A DNA stretch of 64,000 nucleotides from Plotosus lineatus (taxonomy: Eukaryota > Chordata > Actinopteri > Siluriformes > Plotosidae), in the NCBI GenBank assembly GCA_024760905.1, contig CM045735.1, positions 30,654,749 to 30,718,748 on the forward strand, read 5' to 3'. The position numbers and the translations under genes are program-made. Below are positions 35,734 through 47,397 of the stretch, one piece after another. Below the pieces are notes generated by a model that saw only the letters and a list, made by a program, of their open reading frames with translations, was not told the origin of the DNA and did no database searches. The number at the start of each line of letters is the position of its first letter. Within the stretch, counting starts at the first letter, position 1.

Positions 35734-35808
35734 CTTTAAAGTCATCATATATTACACCCTTTAACCTTTCAGGCTGTGTTCCTCCAGACAGCAGAAGCAT
35801 GAGTAGAG
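35734..35808 (-). CDS. Candidate 75-nt cassette exon (hydrophobic)
   Basis: On the minus strand a strong pyrimidine tract (CCTCTTTTTTTAATCTCT) precedes AAAG|CT. After 75 nt the frame meets TTTAAAG|GTGAGG. Read in phase 1 it is open and ends in phase 1, encoding LLMLLLSGGTQPERLK then GVIYDDFK. It would fit between the giant exon (G|CT gives Ala) and LE2 (G|AC gives Asp) without stops. The leucine-rich start followed by a charged stretch is unlike its neighbours. It could instead be a chance open stretch; no conservation or transcript evidence is visible. Confidence 0.35.
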
Positions 35809-35849
35809 CTTTAGAGATTAAAAAAAGAGGCTTTTAATTCACAGTCATG

Positions 35850-35902
<53 letters not shown>
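35850..35902. repeat. (CA)n microsatellite
   Basis: About 26 CA units, between the giant exon and the 75-nt candidate. Confidence 0.95.
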
Positions 35903-35907
<5 letters not shown>

Positions 35908-35982
35908 GATACTGTACTCCCCTTTCTAATAATAAACGAAGGCTATACTATACTATACTATCTCTATTTGGCCCCATGTTAC

Positions 35983-38900
35983 CTTTCTTGTGATCTCTAT
36001 CTTCCCTTTTGAGTGCTCTCTCTCGCTCTTTTGACAATTTAGAATGATGACTTCCTCCATGTTTTATTTCAAGCAGGCTCTCTCCATCATCTTCTTCAGC
36101 ATGGTGCCTTCTCCCATGGTCTTTTTCAGAGGATGTTGCCGTCCTGTGCTGACTTTCAAAGTGATATCTCCCCCCGTGTTCTCTATTAAACGGGCTCGCT
36201 CTTTCTTCTACAGAGTGTTGTCTTCCATGTTCTCTTTTACTGTACATCTCCTTTGTTTCTTCCCCGTCAGAGTGTTGTCTTCCTCCATGGCCATTTTGAG
36301 ACGATTTCTGTCTTTCATGCTCTTCTGAGTGATGTCTTCCCACATGGTGTTTTCCTGAAAGTCTCTCACTCGTTATCTCTTCTTCAGCATGTCTTCCCCC
36401 ATGCTCTCTTTCCAGCAGAATTACATCATCTTCAGAATGATGTTTTCCATGTTCTCTTTTACTGTGCATATTTGTTGATTCCTTACCCTCTAAGTGACGT
36501 CTTCCTCCATGGATGATTTCAGAAGATATCTCTCTGCTGTCCTCTTCATTAGAGTTATGTCCACTCCAATGTGTTCCCTCAGAAGGTCTCCCTCTGTGGA
36601 CCTCACCTTCAGAGTGATGTTTTCCCCAATGCTCTCTTTCTGCTTCTCCTTCAGAGTGATGTCTCCCCCCATGTTGTCTTTCTCCTTCTCCTTCAGAGTG
36701 ATGTCTCCCCCCATGTTGCCTTTCTATTTCACCTTCAGACTGATGTCTCCCCCCATGTTGTCTTTCTACTTCTCCTTCAGAGTGATGTCTCCCCCCATGT
36801 TGCCTTTCTATTTCACCTTCAGACTGATGTCTCCCCCCATGTTGTCTTTCTGCTTCTCCTTCAGAGTGATGTCTCCCCCCATGTTGCCTTTCTATTTCAC
36901 CTTCAGAGTGATGTCTCCCCCCATGTTGTCTTTCTACTTCTCCTTCAGAGTGATGTCTCCCCCCATGTTGTCTTTCTACTTCTCCTTCAGAGTGATGTCT
37001 CCCCCCATGCTCTCTTTCTACTTCTCCTTCAGAGTGAGGTCTCCCCCCATGCTGTCTTTCTACTTCGCGTTCAGAGTGATATCTTCCAATATGGTATTTT
37101 TTTGATGGTATCTCCTTCCCTTTATCTTCTCCAAAGTGATGTCCACTCCAAGGCTCTTTTTCAGAGTGCCTCTCTTTATCTTCCATACTTTCAGAATTAT
37201 GGCCTACCCAGTGCTCAGGTGGATGTCTGTTCCCTTGTTCTGTATCAGAGTGATGTCTTGCCCCATGATCTTTTTCAGAGGACCTCCCTGTTGTATCGTC
37301 TCCTTCAGAGTGATGTCTCCTCCCATGCTCTGTTTCAGAGGGAATCTTTCTTTCTTCCTCATGTTCTAAGTGATGACTTCCTCCAGGTTCCTTTTCAGAA
37401 AGTCTTTGTTGTTTTCTTTTTACTTCAGCATAATCTCCTCCACCATGCTCTTCCTCTTCTTCATCCTCTTTTTCTGCAAAGTGAAGATCTCCATGTTCTC
37501 TTTTAGTGTAAATCGCTGTCATTTTCTCACCTCCAAAGTGATGTCTTCCCACATGAACCTTTCCAGATTGTGTATCTTCTTCAGAGTGATGTCCACTCCT
37601 CTGTTCTCTTTTAGAGTTCCCCTCTAAATCTTCCTCACTTTCAGAATAATGGCTCTCCCAGTGCACAGATGGATTTTTCTCAAGCTCTGTTTCAGAGTGA
37701 TTTCTTACCCCATGGTCTTTTTCAAAGAACATCTCTATTGTGTCTTCTCCTTCAGAGTGATGTCTTCGCCCATGCTCTATTTCAGAAGAAATGACTCTTT
37801 CTTCCTCATGTCCCAAGTGATGTCTTCGTAAATGGTCTTTTTTAGATGGTGTCTCTCCTTCAGAGTGGTGTCCAATCCAATGTTCTTTATCAGATTGTCT
37901 CTCATTATCTTTCTCGCTTTCAGAGTAATGTTGTTCTTGGTGCTCAGAGTGATATCTTCTTGCATGCTCTGTTTCCGAGTGCATCTCTCTTTCTTCCTCA
38001 TGTTCAAAGTGATGCCTTTCCTCATTGCCTTTTTCAACAAGTCTTTGTTGTTCTCCTTTTACTTCAGTTTGATATCCTGTGCTGTGCTTCTTTTCTTCTT
38101 TATCTTCATCAGCTTTTTCAGAGTGTCTCCCATGCTCTCCTTTAGCATACATCTCCCTTATTTCCTCAACCTCAGAGTGATGTCTTTCACCATGTTCTTT
38201 TACTGATGGTGTTTCTTCTTCAAAGTGATGTCTTCCCAACTGTTCTGAAGAATATCTACTGCCAGAATGATGTCTTGCCAAATGGTCCTTTTCAGAAGGC
38301 CTCCCTGTTACGTGTTCTCCTTCAGTGTGATATCTTCTCCCGTGTTCTATTTCAGAGGTTATCTGTCTATCTTCCTCATGTTCAAAGTGATGCCTTCCTT
38401 CATGGTCCTTTTTAGATGATGTCTCTTCTTCAGGGTGATGTCCACTCCAGTGCTCTTTATCAGAGTGTCTTTTTTTATTGTCCTCACTTTTAGAGTAATG
38501 TCTTCCCTGGTGCTTAGAAGGGTCTTTTCTTCCATGCTCTGTTTCTGAATATATCTCGCTTTCTTCCTCATGTTCAAAGTGATGTCTTTCCCCATGGTCT
38601 TTTTCAGCAAGTCTTTGGTGTTCTTTTATTTTAATGTGGCGTCCTCCACCATGGTCTTCGTCTTCTTCCTCATGGGGGTGATGTCTCCCATGTTCTATTA
38701 TAGTGTGTACCTCTCTTATTTCCTCACCTTCATAATGATGCCCACCATCATGTTCTTTTACTGATGGCGACTGTTCTTCAGGGTGAGGTGTTCCCAAGTG
38801 CTCCAGATAATATCTACTCTCAGAGTGATGTCTTGTCAAATGGACTTTTTCATGGGACCTTTGTGACATGTCATTTCCTGTAGAGTGATGACTCCAATGC

Positions 38901-40515
38901 TCTATTTCTGAGGATATCGCTCTTTTTTCCTCATGTTCTAAGTTATGCCTACCCTCATGGTCTTTTTCACTCAGTCTTTGTTGTTTTCTTTTTACTTCAG
39001 CATTATCTCCTTCATCATGCTCTTCTTCATTGTCTTCTTCTTCTTCAGAGTGATGTCCTCCATGTTCTCTTTTAGCATACATTTTCCCTGAGTGATGTCT
39101 TCTAACAAATTCTTTTACTGATGGTTTCTCTTCATCAGGGTGATGTCTTGAGACGTGCCCTGGAGAATTTCTGCCGTGCACTTTTTCTGAGGACAAGTCC
39201 TGTTCTTCCTCCTTTCCAGAGTAATGTCTTGACAAATGGACTGTTTCAGAGGACTTTTGTGACATGTGTTCTCCTTCAGAGTGATGTTTTCTTCCTTGCT
39301 CATTTTCAGAATGTTTTGCTCTTTCTTTATGTTCTTCAGTGTGATGTCTTACCTCATAATGTGTTTCAGATGTACGTTCTCTCTCTGCTACAAAGTTATG
39401 TACTCTACCATGCTCTTTTTCAAAAGACCCCTTACTTTCTTCTTGAGATTGATTTCTTTCTCCATGGTCTTTTTCAGAATGCCTTACTGTCTTGTCAATG
39501 CCTTCAGTTTGATGTCCTCCCTGGTGATCTTTTTCAGAAGGTATCTCTCTTTCTCCATTTCCATTAGAATGATGCTCTATCCAATTGTGTTTTTCAGATG
39601 GCCTCTTCATCTCATCTTCTCTTTCAGAGTGATGTCTTCTCCCATGCATGTTTTCAGTTGAGCTCTCTGTTGTTTCCTCACCTTCAGATTTATGTCTTCC
39701 ACCATGCTCTACTTCAGCTGCATTCTCTCTTTCTTCCTCTCCTTTAGAATAATACTTTGTACCATGTTCTTCTTCGCTTGACCTATGCCTTTCGGTGTGA
39801 TGTTTCCCCCCATGCTCTATTTCAGAAGATCTCTCTCTTCCTTCCTCAACTTCTCTATGATTTACTCCATGTTCCTTTTCATTGGATCCCTCTATCATGT
39901 CTTCTTTTTCATAGTGATGTCCCCATTTATGTACTTTTTTCTTCTCATTATATCTTTGAGAGTGATGTCCACTCCCATGCCCTTTTGCAGAAGGATTCTT
40001 GACCTCCTCTTTTGTTTCAAAGTAATGTCTATCCCCATTATCTTTTTCACTTTGTCTTTCTTTCTCTACATCAGCATGATGTCCTTTTGCATGGTCTTTA
40101 TCAAACAGCCCTTCTGTTTCTTGCTTATTTTCAGAATAATCTCTTCTCTCAGGATTTCTTTCCGAAGGTTTTCCTCTTTCGTCTTTTCCTTCAAAGCGAC
40201 GTTTCTTCCCATGCTCCTCCTCTGGCGCCCTCTTGCTTTCTTCCTCATTTTCAGAGTGAAAGCCTTTCTTATCTTGTTCTCTCTCTTGCCCATTCCCTTT
40301 CACACTTTCATAATGATGTCTGCTCCCATGCTCTTTTTCATACAATCTTTCACTTCCATGACCTTTTTCTTTCTGCTTTTCTTCTTCATGTCCAGCTTTT
40401 CTGCTTTTCTCTTTTTCTGAAAGGGTTATCTCTGTTGTCTTGATCTCCGCACGTTCTTCTTCCTCCATTCCTTCTTTTTCACCAGTATAATCATCTCCTT
40501 CGTTCCTGTTGTGGA
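35983..40515 (-). CDS. Giant His/Glu-rich repeat exon, putative ntng2 cassette
   Basis: A minus-strand frame with no stop codon for about 4.5 kb. An in-frame TAA lies 27 bases inside the upstream intron, then CCCACCCTCAG|TC is an acceptor at 40515. The frame ends at a phase-1 donor AAAG|GTAACA after 35983, with the next stop at 35950. The exon is 4,533 nt (1,511 codons), symmetric phase 1-1, exactly as ntng2 requires. The product is Cys-free and dominated by His, Glu, Lys, Arg, Ser and Gly, built from EHGGRHHSEGE-like units. From an internal ATG at 40468, residues about 1130-1287 form a 14-residue tandem array. A longer block ending near (K)QQRLxEKDHxxRHHxEHEEE recurs four times. No signal peptide or membrane segment is seen. 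It resembles histidine-rich metal- or calcium-binding linkers in composition only. Alternatively it is a nested single-exon gene starting at that ATG (G at -3, G at +4). Confidence 0.7.
36629..37090 (-). repeat. 42-bp coding minisatellite in the giant exon
   Basis: Ten units in exact 42-bp register (the recurring CAT codon, ATG on the plus strand, lies at 36671, 36713, 36755 and so on to 37049), with degenerate units at both sides. Each encodes HGGRHHSEGEVERQ with V/I/A/G, H/Q/P and Q/E substitutions. The period is a multiple of three, so expansion keeps the frame. Confidence 0.95.
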
Positions 40516-41119
40516 CTGAGGGTGGGAATTTACATTTCAGTTACCAGATTTTTGTTTTAATGTTTTATATACTAACCTCAATTAATTTCAATGCCCCCAC
40601 CAGACTTGATTGAAATATTTAAAATAAACAAAGATGAAATAACTCTGCTATGTCTAGAGCCAACTCAGTGGGTGGGCAACTGGAATGTTCTCCCAAACCC
40701 ATACTTAATATGCATCAGCTAAAATCATAGCAACAAACAGACAACAAATATGAAATGGATGCCGATGAATGCAAAAGATCTCACAGAAAAAGGTACTATA
40801 CCAGTTTAACTTACTGTCTAAAAAATTAGGTACATATATATTATGTGATTTAAATTTGCTGTGTGGCATCACTTTTGACAGTGTAGGAGCATGCAAATTT
40901 ACTCTTTTTGCTGGAAAAATGTTTTTTGATTATATTCATACGGCTTGTACAAAGGCAAGGCAACAAAAATATTACCTTAGGCAATGCACAGCAGTTGAAC
41001 CAGACCTGGCTATATTACCCCATTTTTTAAATGGATAAACATGACGACTGCAAATTTGCTGTTCCTAATTGCCCATAAGTGAGGACAAAAGTATTAACGG
41101 TTGTGTGTGTGTGTGTGTT

Positions 41120-41215
41120 GCCCTTCGATGGTCTTCGAGATACCCTGCCTTCATTCAGTGTTGGCTTCCCATGACCCTAGAAGGATTAACCGGTTTAACA
41201 AATGAGTGAGTACTA
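41120..41215 (+). mobile_element. SINE-B tail fragment
   Basis: Only the 3' portion is present (GATACCCTGCCTTCATTCAG to AACAAATGAGTGAG). Confidence 0.6.
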
Positions 41216-41651
41216 CACTGCCGGAAACAGGGGTGCAGTACTAGCCTATTTCTGTCCTTCAAGATACAATGTACACTAATGTACTCCTTAGGACTAATTA
41301 TTGGATCTCAAGGAGACCACGTGTACCTTTCTGAAGGTTAAAAAAAATACATTTATATTCCTAAGCAGTTAAAGATACATATAAATGGAACAAATAACTA
41401 TCATAGAGGCCTTACATGGCCTTGCTATTCTAGTAACAAGCTACTGTACCTGTATTGCTACAAAAAGATTCTTTCCTGAGGGTTTAGTAATGGTAAGCTA
41501 ACACAGCATTAAAAAATAGAAGAGGAAAACACTTACCACCACCTGGGAATATTGTAATGCCGAATAGGAGTCTTGGTAGCAAAAACCAAGTCAAAGTCTG
41601 GTTTTGTCTGTATTTCTATTTATTTGTTGACCCAAAAGCTGAAATTAATAC

Positions 41652-41753
41652 CTTTCTCCTCGCTGTCAATCTCTTTCACTTTGACGCTCTTCCTTTCCTT
41701 TATTCCTTTTTCTCCATATTTTTTCAAAGGCCCCTCATTTGTTCCAGAATCCT
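41652..41753 (-). CDS. Candidate 102-nt cassette exon (Lys/Glu-rich)
   Basis: On the minus strand, CTCCCACATAACCTTCAG|AG is followed by 102 open nucleotides in phase 1 and then GAGAAAG|GTATTA, a phase-1 donor. It encodes DSGTNEGPLKKYGEK...KEIDSEEK, a charged segment similar in composition to the adjacent giant exon. Joined to the microexon (A|AG) it gives Lys, and to the giant exon (G|TC) Val. Spliced straight after LE1 it would make T|AG, a stop, so it needs the microexon. It is purine-rich with GAA/GAG words typical of splicing enhancers. Chance cannot be excluded for 33 codons. Confidence 0.45.
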
Positions 41754-44146
41754 CTGAAGGTTATGTGGGAGCGGCATAAAGGCAATGCAAAGATGACAAT
41801 GATGACAAGGATCAGGATGGTACCTTTATTCTCTCAATCTCATACATCAGACAAACACAGACATGTGTTCTCTCTCACTCTCACTCTCACTCTCATGCTC
41901 GCTGATCCACAATGATGAAGCAACTATATGCTTTTACTACCTATGCACCAAACTAGAACTAAAATAACTACACTAAATAAGCAATAGAATATGAAAGGGA
42001 GTGCTTTATTTGGCACAACACAGGACCTAACATGTTCTGTTGTTTTCATATTACAGTTTGGGGGGAAACCATTGATAAAATATGTTTAATATTTTCGAAT
42101 TGTATATAATTAGAATAATATAAATATAATATAAAGGGGCTTTATCTCTTCCTGTTATGTTACTGTGGACTGTTTTTTTTTCCTGTGTAAGCTTGAGAGC
42201 TCATGTATAATCTGAACCTAGAGATTTTCAATGTGAAGTTTGACCTTATACTAATTTCCACCACAAAGGTTAAAACAATTTGCATGTTTTGAGGGTATTT
42301 ATATTGTTTATTATGCCAGATTTATTTTTGTATCTGTGGTATTTTTTGGTGTCTCATAGATTCAAATTACTACAAAAAAAATAACCACAAAAAACAATAT
42401 AAAATATGAAAAACACAAAATCAATCATATGCACCAAAACATACTCACAACAGATACAACAAAAGCATCACAGAATTGCATCACATAAATACTCATATAC
42501 CAACAAATTCTTGTTCACCAAACTACTAATAATCCACAACGAAACTTTACTCATTTACTAGCAAACCAATTTCTCCACCACACACTCTTTCACTCAGAAA
42601 CACAACAAAGAACCACATCTACCAAAATAACTTTGGACTACAAGTAAGCCACCAATACAACAAATTACATCAGACTCAATTATCTTACTGGTACCTTCTT
42701 CAGGCTTTGCTAGGCTTTTTCTTTCCTGGTATTTGCAGAAGTTGGAGAGCGTAGTTATAAACGATAGCGAGAAAATAAGTGCAGAGTTTAAAAAAAACCA
42801 CTAAATGAAAGTGCTGATTTAAGATCATTTTCCACAATCAACTAAACAGTTTAACTTAAAATGGTATATTGTGCACAAGTAATAATAAGGTTTCCTGTAC
42901 TATGCCATACTGTTCTGTACTGTCTGTACAGTCTACCTAGATGCTGAATTATGAGAATACCGGACTCTCTAGTATTTTATTTGGGTAAGCTTTGAGATAA
43001 CTATACAGAGATAAAATAGTTTCAACAAAATATATTATTCTTAAATTCATTAAATAATCATTCATTGTTAACTTATCATGATATATACATATTTTAAAAT
43101 AAAATACTACACAGGTATATACTATATAAAACACATTTAACTCCGGCTCATTGGATTTCACTCATTGCAGAAGAGTCCCTGAGAATGAATGTTCAGAGGA
43201 CTGTTTTTTAGTGTTGAATATGCAACTGTTCTGTGGGATTAGACCAGATGTGCTAGCCCGTGCCCACTCAGATCGTAATATTTGCCCATTTTTTCCTGTT
43301 TCCAACACATCAACTTCACCTGCGTGTTCACTTTATACCTAATAAATCCCACTCCTTGGCTGGTGCTACCTTGATCAGTGTTGTTCAGTTCACCTGTCAG
43401 TGGCTGGTCATATTGATTTTTTTAATATTATGACTAATCATTGTATGCACCAATGGAATTTTGCTAGTAGTGTATATACATATATATGTATAGTGCATAT
43501 GCAGTGCTGATATCAGATGTTCACTCTTCTGTGGCTCAGCACTGACCAAAATAACAGCACTCTTTTTAATAAAACTTTTATAGGTAAGACATCTGAAAAT
43601 TGATTTTTTTTAATCCACTGCAGAGCACACACTTATTTCCCACAATGCACTTTCTCCATCCTATTCCTGTGACACTTTGTAACAATTTCTGTCCCCTCAG
43701 CCACAGCTCTTGCCAATTCAGCAAAAGCTTATAAACATTTTATTTCTCTTTTTATCGCTCTCTCAGCATCTTCTTTCCATTCTTCTGTTCATTTTGACTT
43801 TTGATCATCCTTCAAGTTTGTCTTCTTTTACGTCCAGAATCCTCTACAGCGGCTAGGTCAAACCAAGTGCATGTATTAAACACAGAACCACTAGCATGTG
43901 AATATAGTGTAATATTTATATTAAAATTGTAACAGATATCAAGCATCTTGCAAAGTAACCTGAATAGTACCCTTTGGTCTAAATTCTAAATCACAGTGGT
44001 GCAAGTGATGTAGTTCAATTTCCCCATCAGTTCAAGATATCTATGAAGAATGACCCCAACTCTGTATGGAAATAGATATTGTGTTGTTGCTTAATTTTGT
44101 TGAAACAATGTTATGGGGGTTGCATGCTGTTTTTTTTTTTTTTTAG

Positions 44147-44442
44147 TCTGTTGGGTTTTTACACCCGAGCCTTGTCGCTCATCAGGCCTGTGCTTATCTC
44201 CGGTTTCCATAGCGTGAAGCGACCAGGAGTTCAACTCCCCCTGGATGGGACACTAGTCCATCGCAGGTTACCTTCCCTGTATATTTTTACTGGTACCCAT
44301 TTATACTGCTGGGTGAACAGAGGCACACTTGTGGTTGAGACCTTGCCCAGGGGTCTTAGCACAGTGAGGGTCTCAGCGGGATTCGAACTCACAACCTCCC
44401 GATCATGAACACAGCACCCTAACCACTACGCCACCGGCCCCA
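44147..44442 (-). mobile_element. SINE-C, full length
   Basis: Minus-strand head GGGGCCGGTGGCGTAGTGGT, then GATCGGGAGGTTGTGAGTTC and the TATAAATGGGTACCAGTAAA block, ending in ACACCCGAGCC-type text before a poly-T run. Confidence 0.8.
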
Positions 44443-44943
44443 TGGTTGCATGCTGTAATTATGGCTAAAGATGGTTGGAGAGAGAACTTCTTTTTTGGCT
44501 GGGTAGTGTAGCTAAGACATTGCAACACATTCCAGTAGCCCGTCAGAATGGTATTTGCTTGATGAGTTCACCCTGATACTGGACATTAGTTATTATTCAG
44601 GCCCAACAGCTGCATTACAAATGGCAAAATTAAATGCATCTGTCAATTCAAAAGCAGAGCCAAATAAATGCAACTTGCCTCTCACAGCCACTGCTATGGA
44701 TTAATATAATGATTATAATAAAATCCTTATTGGCATTTATAGATGAAATTAAAGCTTCACAATATACAAAGTCTTTGCTTATCCATACCATCCCCCAGCC
44801 CTGCACACACTCTGTCTTGCTCCTCCTGTCCTCCATTTTTCATTTCCCTCCATCATCCTTCCTCTTTAGCCTGTCCACCCTACACAACATTAAGTTTGAT
44901 TCATTTGGCTCGAAGAACTACTCATTTATCAGTGTTTTTCATG

Positions 44944-44944
<1 letters not shown>

Positions 44945-45008
<64 letters not shown>
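44945..45008. repeat. (GT)n microsatellite
   Basis: About 31 TG units. Confidence 0.95.
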
Positions 45009-45009
<1 letters not shown>

Positions 45010-46526
45010 TTATGCAGTATTTATTTGCTTCTGTGCACGTTCATAAAAGAGAAATCCCTACCCTCCCAGCTTAATTCAATATGCGAATGCTTTTTAACCA
45101 ATTAGCTACATAAGCATGCACTAATTCCTCAGTGGATGAAGCTACCCACAATCCTATGCAGACAATGACTTCCATCACTGTATGGGTGTGACTGAAACAC
45201 AAGTCTGCTGCTTTGGTGACATGCTGACAATGCTGTTTTATGAGTTACTGATTTAGAAATCAGGAAGTCGATTACTATGAATGTTGCTTTAAACAGCTAC
45301 CTTGAAATGCACTTCAAATTTAGCGGTGCGTCTTCATACTGCCAGGAAATCTATAAACATATGCTAATGGTGGGTAACCACAAAATCCTTTTATGCTTAT
45401 TTTTGGAGACAAAACTATACCTACTACTCAAAATAAAACAATAATTTCAAAGCACTGGACTTATCAAGTCTAACCGGCAAGAGCATGTTGATTAATTTTC
45501 TATAACAGCAGCACAGATAGTTGAAGTTGAAGATGTCAGGAAAATCCAAGGATGATATTAACATGTTTTTTCCACAGTATACAGAAACCATGTAACTGAG
45601 CTTTTCATGCTGGATTCTGTTTTACTTAGCCAAATAAATATGTATAATTGGTCTTACTGTGCCTCCTCCCACAGTGCCTTGTGTATGCATCTGTATGTCT
45701 GTTCATGCATCCATCTGTCTAAACATCCTTGTGGGTGCAACATCTGAGTTTCTCTTCAGATTTTGACCAAAAACCTGCTCTGAGGACATAGGTAAAGGTT
45801 AAGGTCACATCCGATCTGAATGCATTCATGGATTTGTACTAAACTTTTACCGGTTACTCATTACTACATGCCCATGAACTGGTAAAGGTTTTAGGGTAAA
45901 GATCTGGAAAATATCAGGGTCACAATTCAAACACAATAAAAGGAGGAGGCTTACCAAGTGATGCACTGTGTCGAATACTTTTGCATTTCATTATATACTA
46001 CACAGACGGTGCAATCTGTGTGGCTTGCTATCTCAGCGATATCAGACATTCCAAGTAGGTAATACTTAAGTGAGCAACTGATGTAATTAATTTCACACTA
46101 TGGCTGTTGTACACAAACACCAAATAGTCTTTTGATAGCAGATATGGCATATAATGTCTGCATATGTATAGGCTTTTTGGGGGGAATTGTTCCTGGAATA
46201 AAAGTGAAAAAAAAAAAAACCTATAATGTTTCTCTGTTTTAAATATACCAAGAATTCCTGGATACATGCCTGACTTCATTTCTGTTATAAAAATGTAAGT
46301 AGCACACCACAATTATTAGCAGCAAGCCATGTATTGTCTATCTTTCATCAAGAAAGCATCTTCTGAATTTAATTAGGGTACACTGCTAAAGAGAGACTGC
46401 CTCTCAGGATTGGAGCATTTTTTGTGGGTTTTATGCTTATTACCTCCACCAAGGAGGATATTTGGTCACTTCGGATTTGTGTTGTTCTTTGCAAGTTTAA
46501 GTAGAAACTTTTACACAGCTTTTAAT

Positions 46527-46531
46527 ATATA

Positions 46532-46570
<39 letters not shown>

Positions 46571-46572
46571 AC
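46527..46572. repeat. (TA)n/(AC)n microsatellite
   Basis: TA run passing into ACAC, directly before the MITE-like region. Confidence 0.9.
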
Positions 46573-47077
46573 AGTTGGGCCCCTTCTTACGAAAATAATC
46601 TGTTCCAGCGCCTTTTTTGGAACCTGGAGTTTTTGTAAGTAGAGGCGCATTTTACATGAAAAACGTGTGATTTGTTCCAAGGCTCCCAAGACTACCCTAT
46701 AAACCCTTTAAAAATGATAAAAGTACACCAATTTTGTATGAAATATGTGTTAAAAGTAAAAGAAAATTATTATTTAAACCATTTAAACATTTTATTAACA
46801 TATTCATTAATAATTCATTATTAAACATTTTTTATTCATTTTTACATTCATTATTAAACATTTGTGGAGCGCTCCATAGCACACTCCGCCAAATGCGGGT
46901 GTTGCCCATACTTGGCGGAGCGTGCCACATTTGTATGATGCACCAAAACTTGAGTCCAGAAGGTAGCGTTTTAAGACGATACCCAAAAATCAAAAGAGCT
47001 GAAGTAACACTGCTGAGCATGAACTACAGGAAGAAGTGCTGCAGTGAGAAGCAAAGAGAAGCTGAAAGCTCGGAGAT

Positions 47078-47191
47078 CTAATACAGCAGGATCCGTCTCT
47101 CGGTAGCCTTCCAGCAGATGGGGCACTCGCTCATGCGGTCGCCGCACATCTGGCAAGTGCCATGGCCGCACATGAAGATCATATACTTCAG
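47078..47191 (-). pseudogene. mib1: mib1 fragment: C-terminal RING finger and stop codon
   Basis: Minus-strand codons from 47191 read [17 protein letters not shown], then [20 protein letters not shown] and TAG at 47080-47078. This matches the very end of mind bomb 1 (MIB1), an E3 ubiquitin ligase of Notch signalling: the last RING finger ([18 protein letters not shown]) and the terminal ERRILLY. The upstream CPVC half of the RING is missing. The fragment is flanked by direct repeats (GTGTTGCCCA...CCACATTTGT at 46899-46937 and 47199-47237) within a transposon-like region. It is therefore a captured, non-functional gene piece, not a gene. Confidence 0.85.
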
Positions 47192-47305
47192 ACAATGTAG
47201 GTGTTGCCCACACTCGGTAGAGCGCACCACATTTGTGAATCACAGAAATCGCAAAACGTCACAGCCAATGCCGGAGCTTTTGAGACGGGGCACGGCTCAT
47301 CCGGA

Positions 47306-47397
47306 CCTCCGATCTGTCAAACAGGTAAGTGCGTTTTGAATACTTGTTTAGTACTCAACATTCACCTGTTTGCTTGAGGGATTGGAGGTCCGTCTGA
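47306..47397. repeat. Hairpin repeat, copy 1
   Basis: Arms CGGACCTCCGATCTGTCAAA and CTTGAGGGATTGGAGGTCCG surround GAATACTTGTTTAGTACTCA. The same loop and a near-perfect stem recur at 63713-63799. Confidence 0.85.

Noticed and set aside
36629..37090. Regular 42-bp repeats resembling a CRISPR array
   Set aside because: Units are contiguous with no unique spacers, code for protein and sit in a vertebrate gene.
36044..37506. Long plus-strand open frames (up to about 311 codons, FLLLLQSDVSPH-type repeats) opposite the giant exon
   Set aside because: They are antisense shadows of the tandem repeat: a 42-bp period without stops in one strand leaves others open. No splice or start context supports them.
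41530..41545. Consensus donor GTAAGTG on the minus strand with a possible 6-nt exon
   Set aside because: The only phase-1 symmetric partner is 6 nt away with a weak acceptor; too short to propose.
41770..41830. Hydrophobic minus-strand translation (ILILVIIVIFALPLC) just upstream of the 102-nt candidate
   Set aside because: It is in a different frame from the candidate exon, has no start codon or splice context, and ends at stops; taken as chance intron translation.
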